Below, piece by piece: positions 52,499-61,915 of a DNA stretch of 64,000 nt (position 1 is its first letter; the number at the start of each line of letters is the position of its first letter). Under the pieces are notes generated by a model. It ran no database searches, was not told the origin of the DNA, and saw nothing but the letters and a program-made list of their open reading frames with translations. The stretch is from Dongia_B soli. Lineage in GTDB: Bacteria; Pseudomonadota; Alphaproteobacteria; Dongiales; Dongiaceae. The stretch lies in assembly GCF_034044715.1 (NCBI RefSeq), contig NZ_JAXCLW010000001.1, positions 806,001 through 870,000 on the forward strand. The letters run 5' to 3'. A program made the position numbers and the translations under genes.

Positions 52499-54607
52499 AT
52501 GACAGGTCATCAAACGAGCAACCAGCCGGGCGGTCAAAAGAGCGACACCGACCAGCCAGGCAACCAGCGAGCCACCAATCGGCTCGCTTTGGAGGTCAGT
52601 CCTTATCTGCTGCAGCATCAACACAATCCCGTCGATTGGTGGCCATGGGGCGAGGCCGCTCTAGCCGAAGCGCGGCGGCAGGACAAACCCATCCTGCTTT
52701 CAGTTGGCTACGCTGCCTGCCATTGGTGCCATGTGATGGCGCATGAGAGCTTCGAAGATCCCGGCATCGCCCAGCTGATGAACGAGCTCTTCATCAACAT
52801 CAAGGTTGATCGCGAGGAGCGGCCGGATCTCGATGCCATTTATCAGCAGGCCCTGGCGCTGCTTGGCCAGCAAGGCGGCTGGCCGCTCACGATGTTCCTG
52901 CTGCCCGACGGGCGGCCCTTCTGGGGTGGCACCTATTTCCCCCCGACCAGCCGCTGGGGCCGCCCGGGCTTCGCCGACATCCTGCGCTTCATCGCCGAAA
53001 CCTATGCCAGCGAACAGGATTCCGTCGGCAAGAATGTCGAAGCCCTCGACGAAGCGATGCAGAAACTGGCGCGGCCGCAAACCGGCGATGCGGTGACGCC
53101 GGATATCCTCGATCGCATCACCCAGCGCCTGGTGCAGGAAGTCGACATGGTGGATGGCGGCATCAAAGGGGCGCCGAAATTTCCCCAGGTGCCGATCTTC
53201 CGCGGCTTCTGGCAGGCTTGGCAGCGCAATGCCGATAGCGCGCTGAAAGACGCTGTCACCGTAACGCTCGACGCTATGTGCCAGGGCGGCATCTATGATC
53301 ATCTTGGCGGCGGCTTCGCCCGTTATTCGACCGACGGCAAATGGCTGGTGCCGCATTTCGAGAAGATGCTCTACGACAATGCCGAATTGATCGGCCTCCT
53401 CACCCTCGTCTGGCAGGAAACCCGCAGCCCGCTCTATGCCGCCCGCGTCGCCGAGACGGTGGGCTGGCTGGAACGCGAAATGCTGGCGCAAGCGGATGAT
53501 GCCGGCGACCGCGCTTTCGCGGCATCGCTGGACGCCGATAGCGAAGGGGTCGAGGGCAAATTCTATGTCTGGCAGGAAACGGAAGTGGACGCCCTGCTGG
53601 GAGATGAAGCGGCATTGTTCAAACGTCACTACGATGTCAGCAGCGGCGGCAACTGGGAAGAAACCAACGTCCTCAATCGCCGTGCCGCCCGCATCGACAG
53701 CAATGAAGGCGATGAACAGATTCTGGCGGTGTTGCGCGGCAAGCTGCTCGCTGCGCGCAACGAACGGGTCCGTCCCGGTTGGGATGACAAGGTGCTGGTC
53801 GATTGGAACGGCCTGATGATCGCCGCTCTGGCCCGCGCCGCCACCGCCTTCAACCGGCCGCCCTGGCTGGAATATGCGCGAAGCGCCTTCCGCTTCATCG
53901 AGCGCCAGATGATGAAGGATGGCCGCCTCTACCATGCCTGGCGCAACGGTAAACTGGGCTCGGTCGCCATGCTGGATGATCACGCTCATCTCGCGCGCGC
54001 CGCCTTGCTGCTGCAGGAAGCGACGGGCGACAAGGCCTATCGCGATCAGGCGGAACACCTTGTGGCCCTGCTCGACCGGCATTTCTGGGATGAATCCGGC
54101 GGCGGCTACTTCACCACCGCGGATGATGTGGCCGATGTCATCATCCGGCAGAAAAGTGCGGCCGATCAGGCAACGCCGAACGGCAATGGCGTCATGCTGG
54201 AAGTGCTGACCCGGCTTTACCACCTGACCGGCAACGCCGATTACGCGCGCCGTGCCATGCAGTTGATCACCGCCTTTTCCGGTGAGATCAACCGCAACTT
54301 CTTCCCGCTTGCCACCTATCTGAATGCGATCGACTATCATCTAAACTGTGTGCAGATCGTGCTGGTCGGCGCCCGCGACGATGCCGGCACCGATGCATTC
54401 CTCAGCGTGCTGCGGGACTACTCACTGCCCAATGCCCTGCTGCAGCGCGTGACGCCGGTCGAAGCTCTGCCGCCGCACCATCCGGCACAGGGAAAAGAGA
54501 TGGTCGGTGGACGTCCGACAATCTATCTCTGCCGCGGTCAGACCTGCAGCCTGCCGATCACCGAGCCGGCGGCCCTCGCCCTTGCCCTCAACGAGCAGGC
54601 GATCTGA
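52499..54607 (+). CDS. Thioredoxin-domain/DUF255 protein (YyaL-like)
   Basis: 702-residue protein. The N-terminal DUF255 thioredoxin-like domain starts NRLALEVSPYLLQHQHNPVDWW and has the redox-type motif CHWCHVM (near residue 80). A large C-terminal (alpha/alpha)6-type barrel follows, related to N-acylglucosamine epimerase-like folds (HLGGGFARYSTDGKWLVPHFEKMLYDNAEL region). Bacterial relatives are widespread, but the reaction is unresolved. An N-terminal tail of about 25 Gln/Asn-rich residues precedes the conserved part. The gene is followed by ogt after 17 bases and is probably in one operon with it. Confidence 0.88.
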   Translation: MTGHQTSNQPGGQKSDTDQPGNQRATNRLALEVSPYLLQHQHNPVDWWPWGEAALAEARRQDKPILLSVGYAACHWCHVMAHESFEDPGIAQLMNELFINIKVDREERPDLDAIYQQALALLGQQGGWPLTMFLLPDGRPFWGGTYFPPTSRWGRPGFADILRFIAETYASEQDSVGKNVEALDEAMQKLARPQTGDAVTPDILDRITQRLVQEVDMVDGGIKGAPKFPQVPIFRGFWQAWQRNADSALKDAVTVTLDAMCQGGIYDHLGGGFARYSTDGKWLVPHFEKMLYDNAELIGLLTLVWQETRSPLYAARVAETVGWLEREMLAQADDAGDRAFAASLDADSEGVEGKFYVWQETEVDALLGDEAALFKRHYDVSSGGNWEETNVLNRRAARIDSNEGDEQILAVLRGKLLAARNERVRPGWDDKVLVDWNGLMIAALARAATAFNRPPWLEYARSAFRFIERQMMKDGRLYHAWRNGKLGSVAMLDDHAHLARAALLLQEATGDKAYRDQAEHLVALLDRHFWDESGGGYFTTADDVADVIIRQKSAADQATPNGNGVMLEVLTRLYHLTGNADYARRAMQLITAFSGEINRNFFPLATYLNAIDYHLNCVQIVLVGARDDAGTDAFLSVLRDYSLPNALLQRVTPVEALPPHHPAQGKEMVGGRPTIYLCRGQTCSLPITEPAALALALNEQAI

Positions 54608-54624
54608 CAGGAGGTTGGAGACGC

Positions 54625-55149
54625 ATGAATCACCTGACGACAGAAACGAGCCCGGACCTGCCGGCCGATACGTTCTCCGGAGAAGCGATCGGCCATGCGT
54701 CGATCGAAACGCCGATCGGCTGGATCGATGTGGGCGCCACCGAGAGCGCGATCGTGCAACTGCACTGGCATCACCGGCAACCGAAGCAGCGCGATACTTC
54801 GCCGCTGCTCGATGAAGCCTGTCGGCAATTGCGCGCTTATATCGACGGCAAGCTGCATGATTTCGATCTGCCGCTGGATGCGGTGGGCAGCGATTTTGCC
54901 AAATCGGTGTGGCAGCAGATGCTGGCGATCCCCTATGGCCGCAGCCGCACCTATGGCGATGTCGCCAATACGCTGCAGGCACCGGCGCAGCTGGTCGGCC
55001 AGGCCTGCGGGCAGAATCCGATTGCCGTCATCATTCCTTGCCACCGTATCCTCGGCGCCAACTCAATCGGCGGCTATAGCAGCGAACTTGGCCTGCGGGC
55101 GAAAACCTTCCTGCTCGATCTTGAGCGCGGGCAAGGCCGACTGTTTTAG
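54625..55149 (+). CDS. ogt: Methylated-DNA--protein-cysteine methyltransferase
   Basis: Suicide repair enzyme that removes O6-alkyl groups from guanine. 174 residues. The active site is PCHRILG with acceptor Cys139, preceded by the helix-turn-helix segment SRTYGDVANTL and GQACGQNPIAVI. The Asn in this last segment and the C-terminal Ser/Gly loop (NSIGGYSSELGLRAKTFLL) are family features. No Ada regulatory domain is fused, so it is the constitutive Ogt type. It follows the DUF255 gene closely with AGGAGG upstream. Confidence 0.95.
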   Translation: MNHLTTETSPDLPADTFSGEAIGHASIETPIGWIDVGATESAIVQLHWHHRQPKQRDTSPLLDEACRQLRAYIDGKLHDFDLPLDAVGSDFAKSVWQQMLAIPYGRSRTYGDVANTLQAPAQLVGQACGQNPIAVIIPCHRILGANSIGGYSSELGLRAKTFLLDLERGQGRLF

Positions 55150-55171
55150 GAAGATGGGCGCCCCTGCGCTT

Positions 55172-58100
55172 TCACGCCGCGACCGGCGAGAGGCCGAGAT
55201 AGCCTGAGACCACGTTCAGCAAGGCCGTGAGGTCGACCGGCTTGGTGAGATAGTCGGTCATGCCGGCCGCCAGATAGCGATCGCGGTCCCCCTCCATGGC
55301 ATGAGCGGTCAGGGCGATGATCGGCACCTCGGACAAAGCAGTCTCGGCGCGGATGCGCTGGGTGGCATCGACGCCACCCATTTTCGGCATTTGGATATCC
55401 ATCAGGATCAGATCGTAAGCACCGACGATCGCCCGCTCGACCGCGGCTTCGCCATCATCCACGCAATCGACTTCCGCGCCGAGCGTCCGCAGCACATCGA
55501 TGAACAAGCGCTGGTTCATCGGATTATCCTCCGCCAGCAGGATGCGCCGGTTCGACTGCGCCCTGTTCATCGGGGCTGCGAAATCATCCCGCGCGCCGCC
55601 AGCCGAAAGATCGCGAGGCAACGTCGCGCCGGTCTCATAAGGATCACCGGGACTGTCGCTGTCCCGCGCCTCGCCGGGTAAGCGGATCCGCATCGTGGTG
55701 CCATGTCCGGGTGCGCTGTCGATTTCCAAACGGCCGCCATGGGCCTCTGCCATGACCTTGACCAATGGCAGGCCTAGCCCCGTGCCCTGATGCTGACGGG
55801 CGATTTCGCCATCCACCTGGCCGAAGGGATCCAAGGCCTTTTCGATATCGGCCTGGGTCATGCCGATACCGGTATCGGTAACCGCGATCGCCACGCTCGA
55901 TATGCCGTCGAGCGTGACACCATCGACGACGAATCTCAGGGTGACGCTGCCGCCGGCGGGCGTGAACTTCAGCGCATTGGACAGGAGGTTGATGATCATC
56001 TGCTTGATCGCCCGCTCATCGCCGAAAACCTGGCGGCAATCGGGCATCACCTCGACATGCAGGCGGACATTGCGGTCCTTGGCGAGGCCTTCCATCAACC
56101 GTGTCGAGCCAGCCGCCAGGGCATCGACCGAGACCGGATGACAATCAAGCACCATGCGGCCGGCTTCGATCTTCGACAGATCGAGCACGTCATTGATCAG
56201 CGAAAGAAGATGGCTGCCGCTTTCGTGGATGAGGCCGGCATATTCCGCATATTTCGCGACGCCGATCGGACCGAACATCTCATCGCCGATGAGCTTCGCG
56301 AAACCCAGAATGGCATTCAACGGGGTGCGCAATTCGTGGCTCATATGCGCCAGGAAACGCGTCTTGGCTTTGCTGGCCTCGACCGCCGACAGGCGGGCTT
56401 CCTCCAGCTTCTCGGCCAAATCGACCAGCGCCGCCGCCTGCTTCGCCAATTGGTTATGCGCCGCTTCGAGCTCCGCCTCGCGCATCTTTTGCGGCGTCAA
56501 ATCGGTACGGATGCTGACTACGCTGCCGTCATCCATGCAACGCTGGCTGATCAGCACCCAGCGACCGCCGGCCAATTCCCGTTCGACCCGCATTTCCGCG
56601 CGGGTCTCCAGCAGCGCCAGTGATTCGGCGACGTAATCCTCGTTGCGGTCGAGCGCTTCGAGGAACTGGCCGTTGACCGCCCCGAAGCGCAGGAAATCCT
56701 CATATGAACACCCGGACGCCAGGAGATGACCGGCAATCGGATACATCTCGCGGCATTGGCGATTGCTCAGGATGACGCGGCGATCCGGCCCGATCAGCAG
56801 GAAACCCTCCTGCATCGATTCCACCGCATCGAGCAAACGCTGCTGCGCCTGTTTCAGATCGCTGATATCAGTCCAGACGCTGACGGTGCCGTTCCCGGCG
56901 GTACGCCTTTCGCTAACCCGGACCCAGCTGTCATCTTCCAGCCGCATTTCGAAACTGCCGCCCTTGCGGTGGCGTTCCATGCGGTCGGCCACATAGGTCT
57001 CGATGTCCGCGCTACGCCCTAGTCGAGCATAAGATGAGCGCACCATCTCGGTGAAAGCCCTGCCGCGCAGATCTCCCATGGCACGCATGAAGGGGAAGAA
57101 TTCCAGATAGCGTTCGTTATGCATGATGAGGCGATCATCGGCATCGAACCAGGCGAAAGCCTCGGGCAGGCTCTCGATCGCATCGCGCATACGCTGCTCG
57201 GCCAGCACTTTTTCGGTCACGTCGGAATAGGCACCGACGACCCGCAGGCAGCCGTCGGCCGAATTCTGCCGGCGGATCACCCGGCTTTCGATATAGACGA
57301 TGCTGCCGTTGCGATGCCGGTAGCGGGCCAGGCTGCGCAGCACACCGACCGGTTCGCGGAAATAAGCGGCCGCGCGATCCAGCACCATCTGGCGATCCTC
57401 GGGATGAATCAGCTTTTCCCAGGTCTCGTAGGTGTTCTCCAGCTCATCGTCACGATAGCCGAAGATCTCCTTCCACCGCGGCGAATACCAGACCTCGCCG
57501 GTATCGACATTCCAGTCGAAGATGCCATCGCCACTGCTCGCCACCACCAGGCCGAAAAGCTCGCGTCCCGCCGCCAATTCGCGTTCCAGGCGCTTCTGGT
57601 CGGTGATGTCATGGCCGACGCATTGCACCTCGCTGAGCGCGCCGGCGGCATCGAACAAGGCGCGGTTGACCCAGCGCAGCCAGCGCGTGCTGCCATCGGG
57701 CAAGGTCTTTTCATATTCCTGGATAAGGATCGGCTTTGCCCGCGACAGGGTAGCAACCTCGGCTTCCAGCAACCGCCATTCGACCGGCGTCAGCAGATCA
57801 CTGATACGGATGCCGAGCAGATCCGCGGGGGCAAGGTTGTAGTAATCCGCATATTGGCGATTGACGAAGGTGACGGTGAAATCCGGCCGGAAGCGGACGA
57901 TTGCTTCCTGCTGATCCTCCACCACCGCCCGGTAAAGCGCATCAGTCTTGCGAGCCTGCTCCAAGGCCTCGCGCTCGGCCGTTACATCGCTGAGCGTGCC
58001 GTCGATGCGGTACGGCCGGCCTTTCGCATCATAAAGCACGGCACCCTTGCAGCGCACCCAGCGCAGGCTGTCATCGGCACGGCGCAAGCGATAGACGACA

Positions 58101-58882
58101 TCGCAGCGTCCGCTGACGAAAGCCTGTTCCAGCGCGGCGTTGCGCAGCGCCAGATCCTCGGGCGGTGTGATGGCATCGAAGAGATCGGCATCGGCGATCA
58201 GGCGATCGGCCGGATAGCCGGTCAAGGCCTCGATCGCCGGCGAGACATAAACTGGCAGGAAACCGGGCAGCCGCGCCGACCACACGATCTCGCCAAGATT
58301 GCCGATGATATCGCTGACCCGCCGGATGTCGTTGTCGCTCGACGACGCCGCATCGCCAGGTTGTCTGCGCTCCTCCTCGCGTCGCGCCTGCCCGGCGGTG
58401 AGCAGGGTCGCAGCGGTGAGCAGCAGCGGCTGCAGGAGGCCCGACATGCCCCGATCGTAGCCGCCGGGGCGTCCGGCGAGACCTGCGATGCCGATCAATC
58501 TCGGCCGCTCGACGGGACCACCGACAATCGGCAAAGCGAGAAGGCCCTCGGCAGCGCTGCCCAAGTCCGGGGCGCCGTTGACAAGGACGGCATCGAAACA
58601 GCGGCGCCACATGCCGTTGCATTCCTCGCTGGCCGGCACGGCCGGCTGCACGGCGACCGGATAGAGGTGGTCGCCGGTGGCAGCAGGCCGGAGCTCGGCA
58701 ATCACGCCCTGATCGCTGGCCGTGAGGTGCAGCATGGTCTGGAGCAGGTTGGCGAAGATCCGCGCCGGCTCGGTGCCGGCAAGAAATTCCGTTTGAGCGG
58801 CGGCGACGGCGCACAACAAAGCCCGAGGATCGATGACTTGCGATATATCGGTCGGGGAATTGCTTGAGCGATCAGCCGTCAA
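55172..58882 (-). CDS. Hybrid sensor histidine kinase with GAF and five PAS domains
   Basis: 1236-residue cytoplasmic hybrid kinase with no obvious membrane helix. Domain order: GAF-like (about 20-165), five successive PAS-type domains (about 185 to 800; the third has WYSPRWKEIFGYRDDEL; the last two are PAS_7-like), a coiled linker, HisKA with MSHELRTPLNAI, HATPase with NLLSNALKFTP and DTGIGM, then a receiver with phosphoacceptor Asp in LILMDIQMPKMGG. The signal is unknown. The start codon is TTG at 58882. No response regulator adjoins, so an internal phosphorelay or distant partner is likely. Convergent with ogt. Confidence 0.93.
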   Translation of the reverse strand: MTADRSSNSPTDISQVIDPRALLCAVAAAQTEFLAGTEPARIFANLLQTMLHLTASDQGVIAELRPAATGDHLYPVAVQPAVPASEECNGMWRRCFDAVLVNGAPDLGSAAEGLLALPIVGGPVERPRLIGIAGLAGRPGGYDRGMSGLLQPLLLTAATLLTAGQARREEERRQPGDAASSSDNDIRRVSDIIGNLGEIVWSARLPGFLPVYVSPAIEALTGYPADRLIADADLFDAITPPEDLALRNAALEQAFVSGRCDVVYRLRRADDSLRWVRCKGAVLYDAKGRPYRIDGTLSDVTAEREALEQARKTDALYRAVVEDQQEAIVRFRPDFTVTFVNRQYADYYNLAPADLLGIRISDLLTPVEWRLLEAEVATLSRAKPILIQEYEKTLPDGSTRWLRWVNRALFDAAGALSEVQCVGHDITDQKRLERELAAGRELFGLVVASSGDGIFDWNVDTGEVWYSPRWKEIFGYRDDELENTYETWEKLIHPEDRQMVLDRAAAYFREPVGVLRSLARYRHRNGSIVYIESRVIRRQNSADGCLRVVGAYSDVTEKVLAEQRMRDAIESLPEAFAWFDADDRLIMHNERYLEFFPFMRAMGDLRGRAFTEMVRSSYARLGRSADIETYVADRMERHRKGGSFEMRLEDDSWVRVSERRTAGNGTVSVWTDISDLKQAQQRLLDAVESMQEGFLLIGPDRRVILSNRQCREMYPIAGHLLASGCSYEDFLRFGAVNGQFLEALDRNEDYVAESLALLETRAEMRVERELAGGRWVLISQRCMDDGSVVSIRTDLTPQKMREAELEAAHNQLAKQAAALVDLAEKLEEARLSAVEASKAKTRFLAHMSHELRTPLNAILGFAKLIGDEMFGPIGVAKYAEYAGLIHESGSHLLSLINDVLDLSKIEAGRMVLDCHPVSVDALAAGSTRLMEGLAKDRNVRLHVEVMPDCRQVFGDERAIKQMIINLLSNALKFTPAGGSVTLRFVVDGVTLDGISSVAIAVTDTGIGMTQADIEKALDPFGQVDGEIARQHQGTGLGLPLVKVMAEAHGGRLEIDSAPGHGTTMRIRLPGEARDSDSPGDPYETGATLPRDLSAGGARDDFAAPMNRAQSNRRILLAEDNPMNQRLFIDVLRTLGAEVDCVDDGEAAVERAIVGAYDLILMDIQMPKMGGVDATQRIRAETALSEVPIIALTAHAMEGDRDRYLAAGMTDYLTKPVDLTALLNVVSGYLGLSPVAA

Positions 58883-59245
58883 AGCCGCGAACTTCCCTTA
58901 AAGAGTCTCACCCGGCCGCCGCCGGCCGTGAATGCAAATCGTCGATTGCTGCGCCACCCGTCTCGGGCCAGCCCGCTGCGCAGATGTGAGAGATACCAGC
59001 TTAAGTGGCAAAAATGAATAAGATGCGAGTATTTCCGATGACACATGCTGCCGAAAGATGACGGCATGTATATCAAGATATTTGTTTCGAAAAAATTTCC
59101 CTCACGGGAAAGAATTTGGTCCTTTCAAGGCCTTGCAGGATTCCCTCCCATGCTGGCAAGCCGCGCCGAGCCTTGCGCACAGCGTCTAGGTCGATCGGCC
59201 GATTGACGCGAGGCCCCGCAATCTGTCAGTTTAGTATCGTCAATA
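58883..59245. other. Intergenic region upstream of FMN riboswitch
   Basis: 363 bases between the divergent hybrid kinase and the ribB leader. No coding feature is visible. An AT-rich patch lies around 59060-59110. TTGACG at 59203-59208 is a candidate -35 for ribB, with a poor -10 partner 17 bases on. Confidence 0.45.
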
Positions 59246-59452
59246 CGTCTTCAGGGCAGGGTGAAACTCCCTACCGGCGGTAGGACAGGGTGGCGACCGG
59301 AAGCGGTCAACATGCTGTCGAGCCCGCGAGCGCCGGCCTCCTCGGGAAAGGTATCCCACGGGAAGCCGGGTCAGCAGATCAGGTGCAAGGCCAGTCGCAA
59401 AGCTTGGTCTTAAATCCTGGGCCGACGGTCATAGTCCGGATGGAAGAAGACG
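59246..59452 (+). ncRNA. FMN riboswitch (RFN element)
   Basis: Senses flavin mononucleotide and controls ribB. The closing P1 stem is CGTCTTC (59246-59252) with GAAGACG (59446-59452). Conserved RFN blocks follow in order: AGGGCAGGGTGAAACTCCC, CCGGCGGT, AGCCCGCGAGCG (near 59319), GTCAGCAGATC, then CCGACGGTCATAGTCCGGAT. The arm before the last block (about 59380-59425) is longer than usual. A terminator hairpin follows before ribB. Confidence 0.96.
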
Positions 59453-59466
59453 CTGGCCAGGATTAA

Positions 59467-59502
59467 CCGGCTATCCCTTTCGGGGGCGCCGGGGCTATTT
59501 TT
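59467..59502 (+). terminator. Riboswitch-controlled terminator
   Basis: CCGGC (59467-59471) pairs with GCCGG (59488-59492), with further CCC/GGG pairing around a TTTC loop, followed by a five-T run (59498-59502). It lies between the FMN aptamer and ribB and is the natural expression platform for termination when FMN is bound. Confidence 0.75.
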
Positions 59503-59552
59503 GGCAGTCGCCCTGAAACGTTTGTCGCAACCAGTCTGCGAGGAGCGTTTCG

Positions 59553-60209
59553 ATGAATACTCAATCTCCCATCATTGTCAGCCGTCTGAGCCAGCGGGTG
59601 GAAGCCGCGCTGGAAGCCATGCGCAGCGGCATTCCCGCCGTGTTGTTCGATGATCATGACCGCGAGAACGAGGCCGATCTCGTCGCCGCGGCGGAAACCC
59701 TGACCCATGACGTCATGGCCCGCATGATCCGCGATTGCAGCGGCATCGTCTGCCTCTGCCTCGACGACAGCTATATCCAGCGCCTGGCCCTGCCGCCCAT
59801 GGTCGAACGCAACAACAGCCGCTTCGGCACCGCCTTCACGGTATCGATCGAGGCGGCACGCGGCGTCACCACCGGCGTCTCCGCAGCCGACCGCCTGACC
59901 ACGGTACGTGCCGCCATCGCCGACAAAGCCGGGCCGGCCGATCTTGCGCGTCCCGGCCATATCTTTCCGTTGCGCGCCCAGCCGGGCGGCGTTCTCACCC
60001 GTCCCGGCCATACGGAAGGCACGGTCGATCTCGCCCGCCTCGCCGGTCTGAAACCGGCCGGGGTGCTGTGCGAGCTGATGCGGCGCGACGGCAGCATGAT
60101 GCGCGGCAAGGCGGCGCGGGATTACGGCCGGCGCAACGGCTTTCCCTGCCTCACCATCGCCGAGCTGATCGAGTATCGGCGCGGCGGCGAACTTCGCGAC
60201 GTCGCCTGA
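59553..60209 (+). CDS. ribB: 3,4-dihydroxy-2-butanone-4-phosphate synthase
   Basis: Converts ribulose 5-phosphate to the four-carbon riboflavin precursor. 218 residues, stand-alone RibB. The metal/catalytic acid loop is FDDHDRENEADL (Asp36, Arg37, Glu38, Asn39, Glu40). The substrate His and Glu are in RPGHIFPL and RPGHTEGTVDLARLAG, all intact. It is controlled by the FMN riboswitch. It should supply the activity that the RibB-like part of the distant RibA appears to have lost. Confidence 0.96.
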   Translation: MNTQSPIIVSRLSQRVEAALEAMRSGIPAVLFDDHDRENEADLVAAAETLTHDVMARMIRDCSGIVCLCLDDSYIQRLALPPMVERNNSRFGTAFTVSIEAARGVTTGVSAADRLTTVRAAIADKAGPADLARPGHIFPLRAQPGGVLTRPGHTEGTVDLARLAGLKPAGVLCELMRRDGSMMRGKAARDYGRRNGFPCLTIAELIEYRRGGELRDVA

Positions 60210-60349
60210 CAGACCGGCAACGCACACCGGCACGCACACAACATCGCGATCCTGTCCGGCCGTCAGCCGACTTGCTGGACAGGATCGCCGCGACTTGCTT
60301 TGATCGCTCATCACGCAGCGAAGGCTGTCATCAGCGAAGGAAGTCGATC

Positions 60350-61327
60350 ATGCGCGTCAAAGCCATCCGCATCCATCAGAACGGCGGCCCCGACCAGATG
60401 CATCTGGAAGAGGTCGAGCTCGGCGCACCGGGCGAAGGCGAAGTGACCCTGCGCAACAAGGCCTGCGGCGTCAATTTCATCGACACCTATCACCGCACCG
60501 GCCTCTATCCGGTTTCCCTGCCAAGCGGCCTCGGCCTGGAAGCAAGCGCCGTTGTCGAGGCGGTCGGTCCCGGCGTCACCGATCTCAAGGCCGGCGACCG
60601 CGTCGCCTATTCCTCGGCCCCGGTCGGCGCCTATGCCGAGGCGCGCAACTATCCGGCGGCACGGCTGATCAAGATCCCCGATGCGATCGACGACAAGACC
60701 GCCGCGGCGATGATGCTGCAAGGCATGACGGCGGAATATCTGATCCGCCGCACCTACCCGGTGCAGAAGGGCGACATCGTGCTGCTGCATGCGGCGGCTG
60801 GCGGCGTCGGCCAGATCGCGACGCAGTGGCTGCATCATCTCGGCGCCATCATCATCGGCACGGCGGGCTCGGCGGAAAAGCTGAAGATCGCCAGCGATCT
60901 CGGCTGCCAGCATGTAATCAATTACCGCGATCCTGACTGGGTCGCCCAGGTCAAGGCGGCAAGCGGCGGCCAGGGCGTCCATGTGGTCTATGACGGCGTC
61001 GGCAAGGACACCTTCATGCCCTCGCTCGACTGCCTGCGCCCGCGCGGCTATATGGTGACCTATGGCAATGCCTCCGGCCCGGTCGCGCCGATCGAGCCTT
61101 TGATCCTGTCGCAGAAGGGCTCCCTCTTCCTTACCCGCCCGACCTTGATGGCCTATACCTCGAGCCGCGCCGATCTCGAACTCTCGGCCAATGCGGTGAT
61201 CGATGTGATCAGCCGTGGCGCAGTGAAGATCAATGTCAACCACACCTACGCGCTGAAGGACGCGGCCCAGGCGCATCGCGACCTCGAAGGGCGCAAGACC
61301 ACCGGCTCGCTGGTCCTCATTCCCTGA
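60350..61327 (+). CDS. Quinone oxidoreductase (zinc-free MDR family)
   Basis: 325-residue NADPH-dependent quinone reductase of the QOR type. It has the N-terminal GroES-like domain (CGVNFIDTYHRTGLYP) and the nucleotide-binding motif AAAGGVGQIATQWL; no catalytic-zinc cysteines or structural zinc lobe occur. The ATG at 60350 follows GAAGGAAG; the much longer open frame upstream overlaps ribB and is not coding. It is probably transcribed with the next gene, which starts 13 bases after its stop. Confidence 0.92.
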   Translation: MRVKAIRIHQNGGPDQMHLEEVELGAPGEGEVTLRNKACGVNFIDTYHRTGLYPVSLPSGLGLEASAVVEAVGPGVTDLKAGDRVAYSSAPVGAYAEARNYPAARLIKIPDAIDDKTAAAMMLQGMTAEYLIRRTYPVQKGDIVLLHAAAGGVGQIATQWLHHLGAIIIGTAGSAEKLKIASDLGCQHVINYRDPDWVAQVKAASGGQGVHVVYDGVGKDTFMPSLDCLRPRGYMVTYGNASGPVAPIEPLILSQKGSLFLTRPTLMAYTSSRADLELSANAVIDVISRGAVKINVNHTYALKDAAQAHRDLEGRKTTGSLVLIP

Positions 61328-61340
61328 TGGGGTAGGAGCC

Positions 61341-61904
61341 GTGACGGCACGCGCCATCTGCTGGGCGCCGATCTGGCACGAGGATCGGCAGGCGCAAGGC
61401 ATGGAGCATCTGGTGCTGCGCGAGGGTGCTGCCGACAGCGTGCTCCTGGCCTATGACGAGGATGGATGGCCATTCCGGCTCAGCTACAAGCTGCGCTGGG
61501 ATAACGAATGGGGCCTGCACGATGCCGAACTCACTGTTGTCGACGAGACCGGCGCGCGGCAACTGACGCTTCGCAGCGACGGCAGGGGTCATTGGCGCGA
61601 TGGCAATGATCAGGTCCTGCCGAAGCTCGACGGCTGCTTCGACATCGACATCTGGCCGACACCTTTCACCAACACCTTTCCGATCCGCCGTGCAGATCTG
61701 GCGATCGGCGAACGGCGCGCCTTCACCATGGCCTATGTGATCGCCCCGGCGCTGACGGTGCAGCCAGCGACACAAGCCTATACCCGCCTCGACGAGCGAC
61801 GCTATCTCTTCGAAAGCATCGACAGCGATTTCCGCGCCGAGCTGCCGGTCGATGAAGACGGCATCGTGCTCGACTATCACGGACTGTTCCGGCGCCTAGC
61901 CTAA
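61341..61904 (+). CDS. Putative glycolipid-binding domain protein
   Basis: 187-residue protein matching the putative glycolipid-binding (DUF1089-type) family: ICWAPIWHEDRQAQGMEHLVLRE, SYKLRWDNEWGLHDAEL and DGCFDIDIWPTPFTNTFPIRR. Named from structure of a relative; real function is unproven. It lies 13 bases after the quinone oxidoreductase, so one transcript is likely. Convergent with the aldo/keto reductase. Confidence 0.88.
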   Translation: MTARAICWAPIWHEDRQAQGMEHLVLREGAADSVLLAYDEDGWPFRLSYKLRWDNEWGLHDAELTVVDETGARQLTLRSDGRGHWRDGNDQVLPKLDGCFDIDIWPTPFTNTFPIRRADLAIGERRAFTMAYVIAPALTVQPATQAYTRLDERRYLFESIDSDFRAELPVDEDGIVLDYHGLFRRLA

Positions 61905-61915
61905 AGAGATAATGG

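Noticed and set aside
57119..58867. 582-codon plus-strand frame opposite the hybrid kinase
   Set aside because: The minus strand has GAF, PAS and kinase domains throughout; the antisense product shows no recognisable fold.
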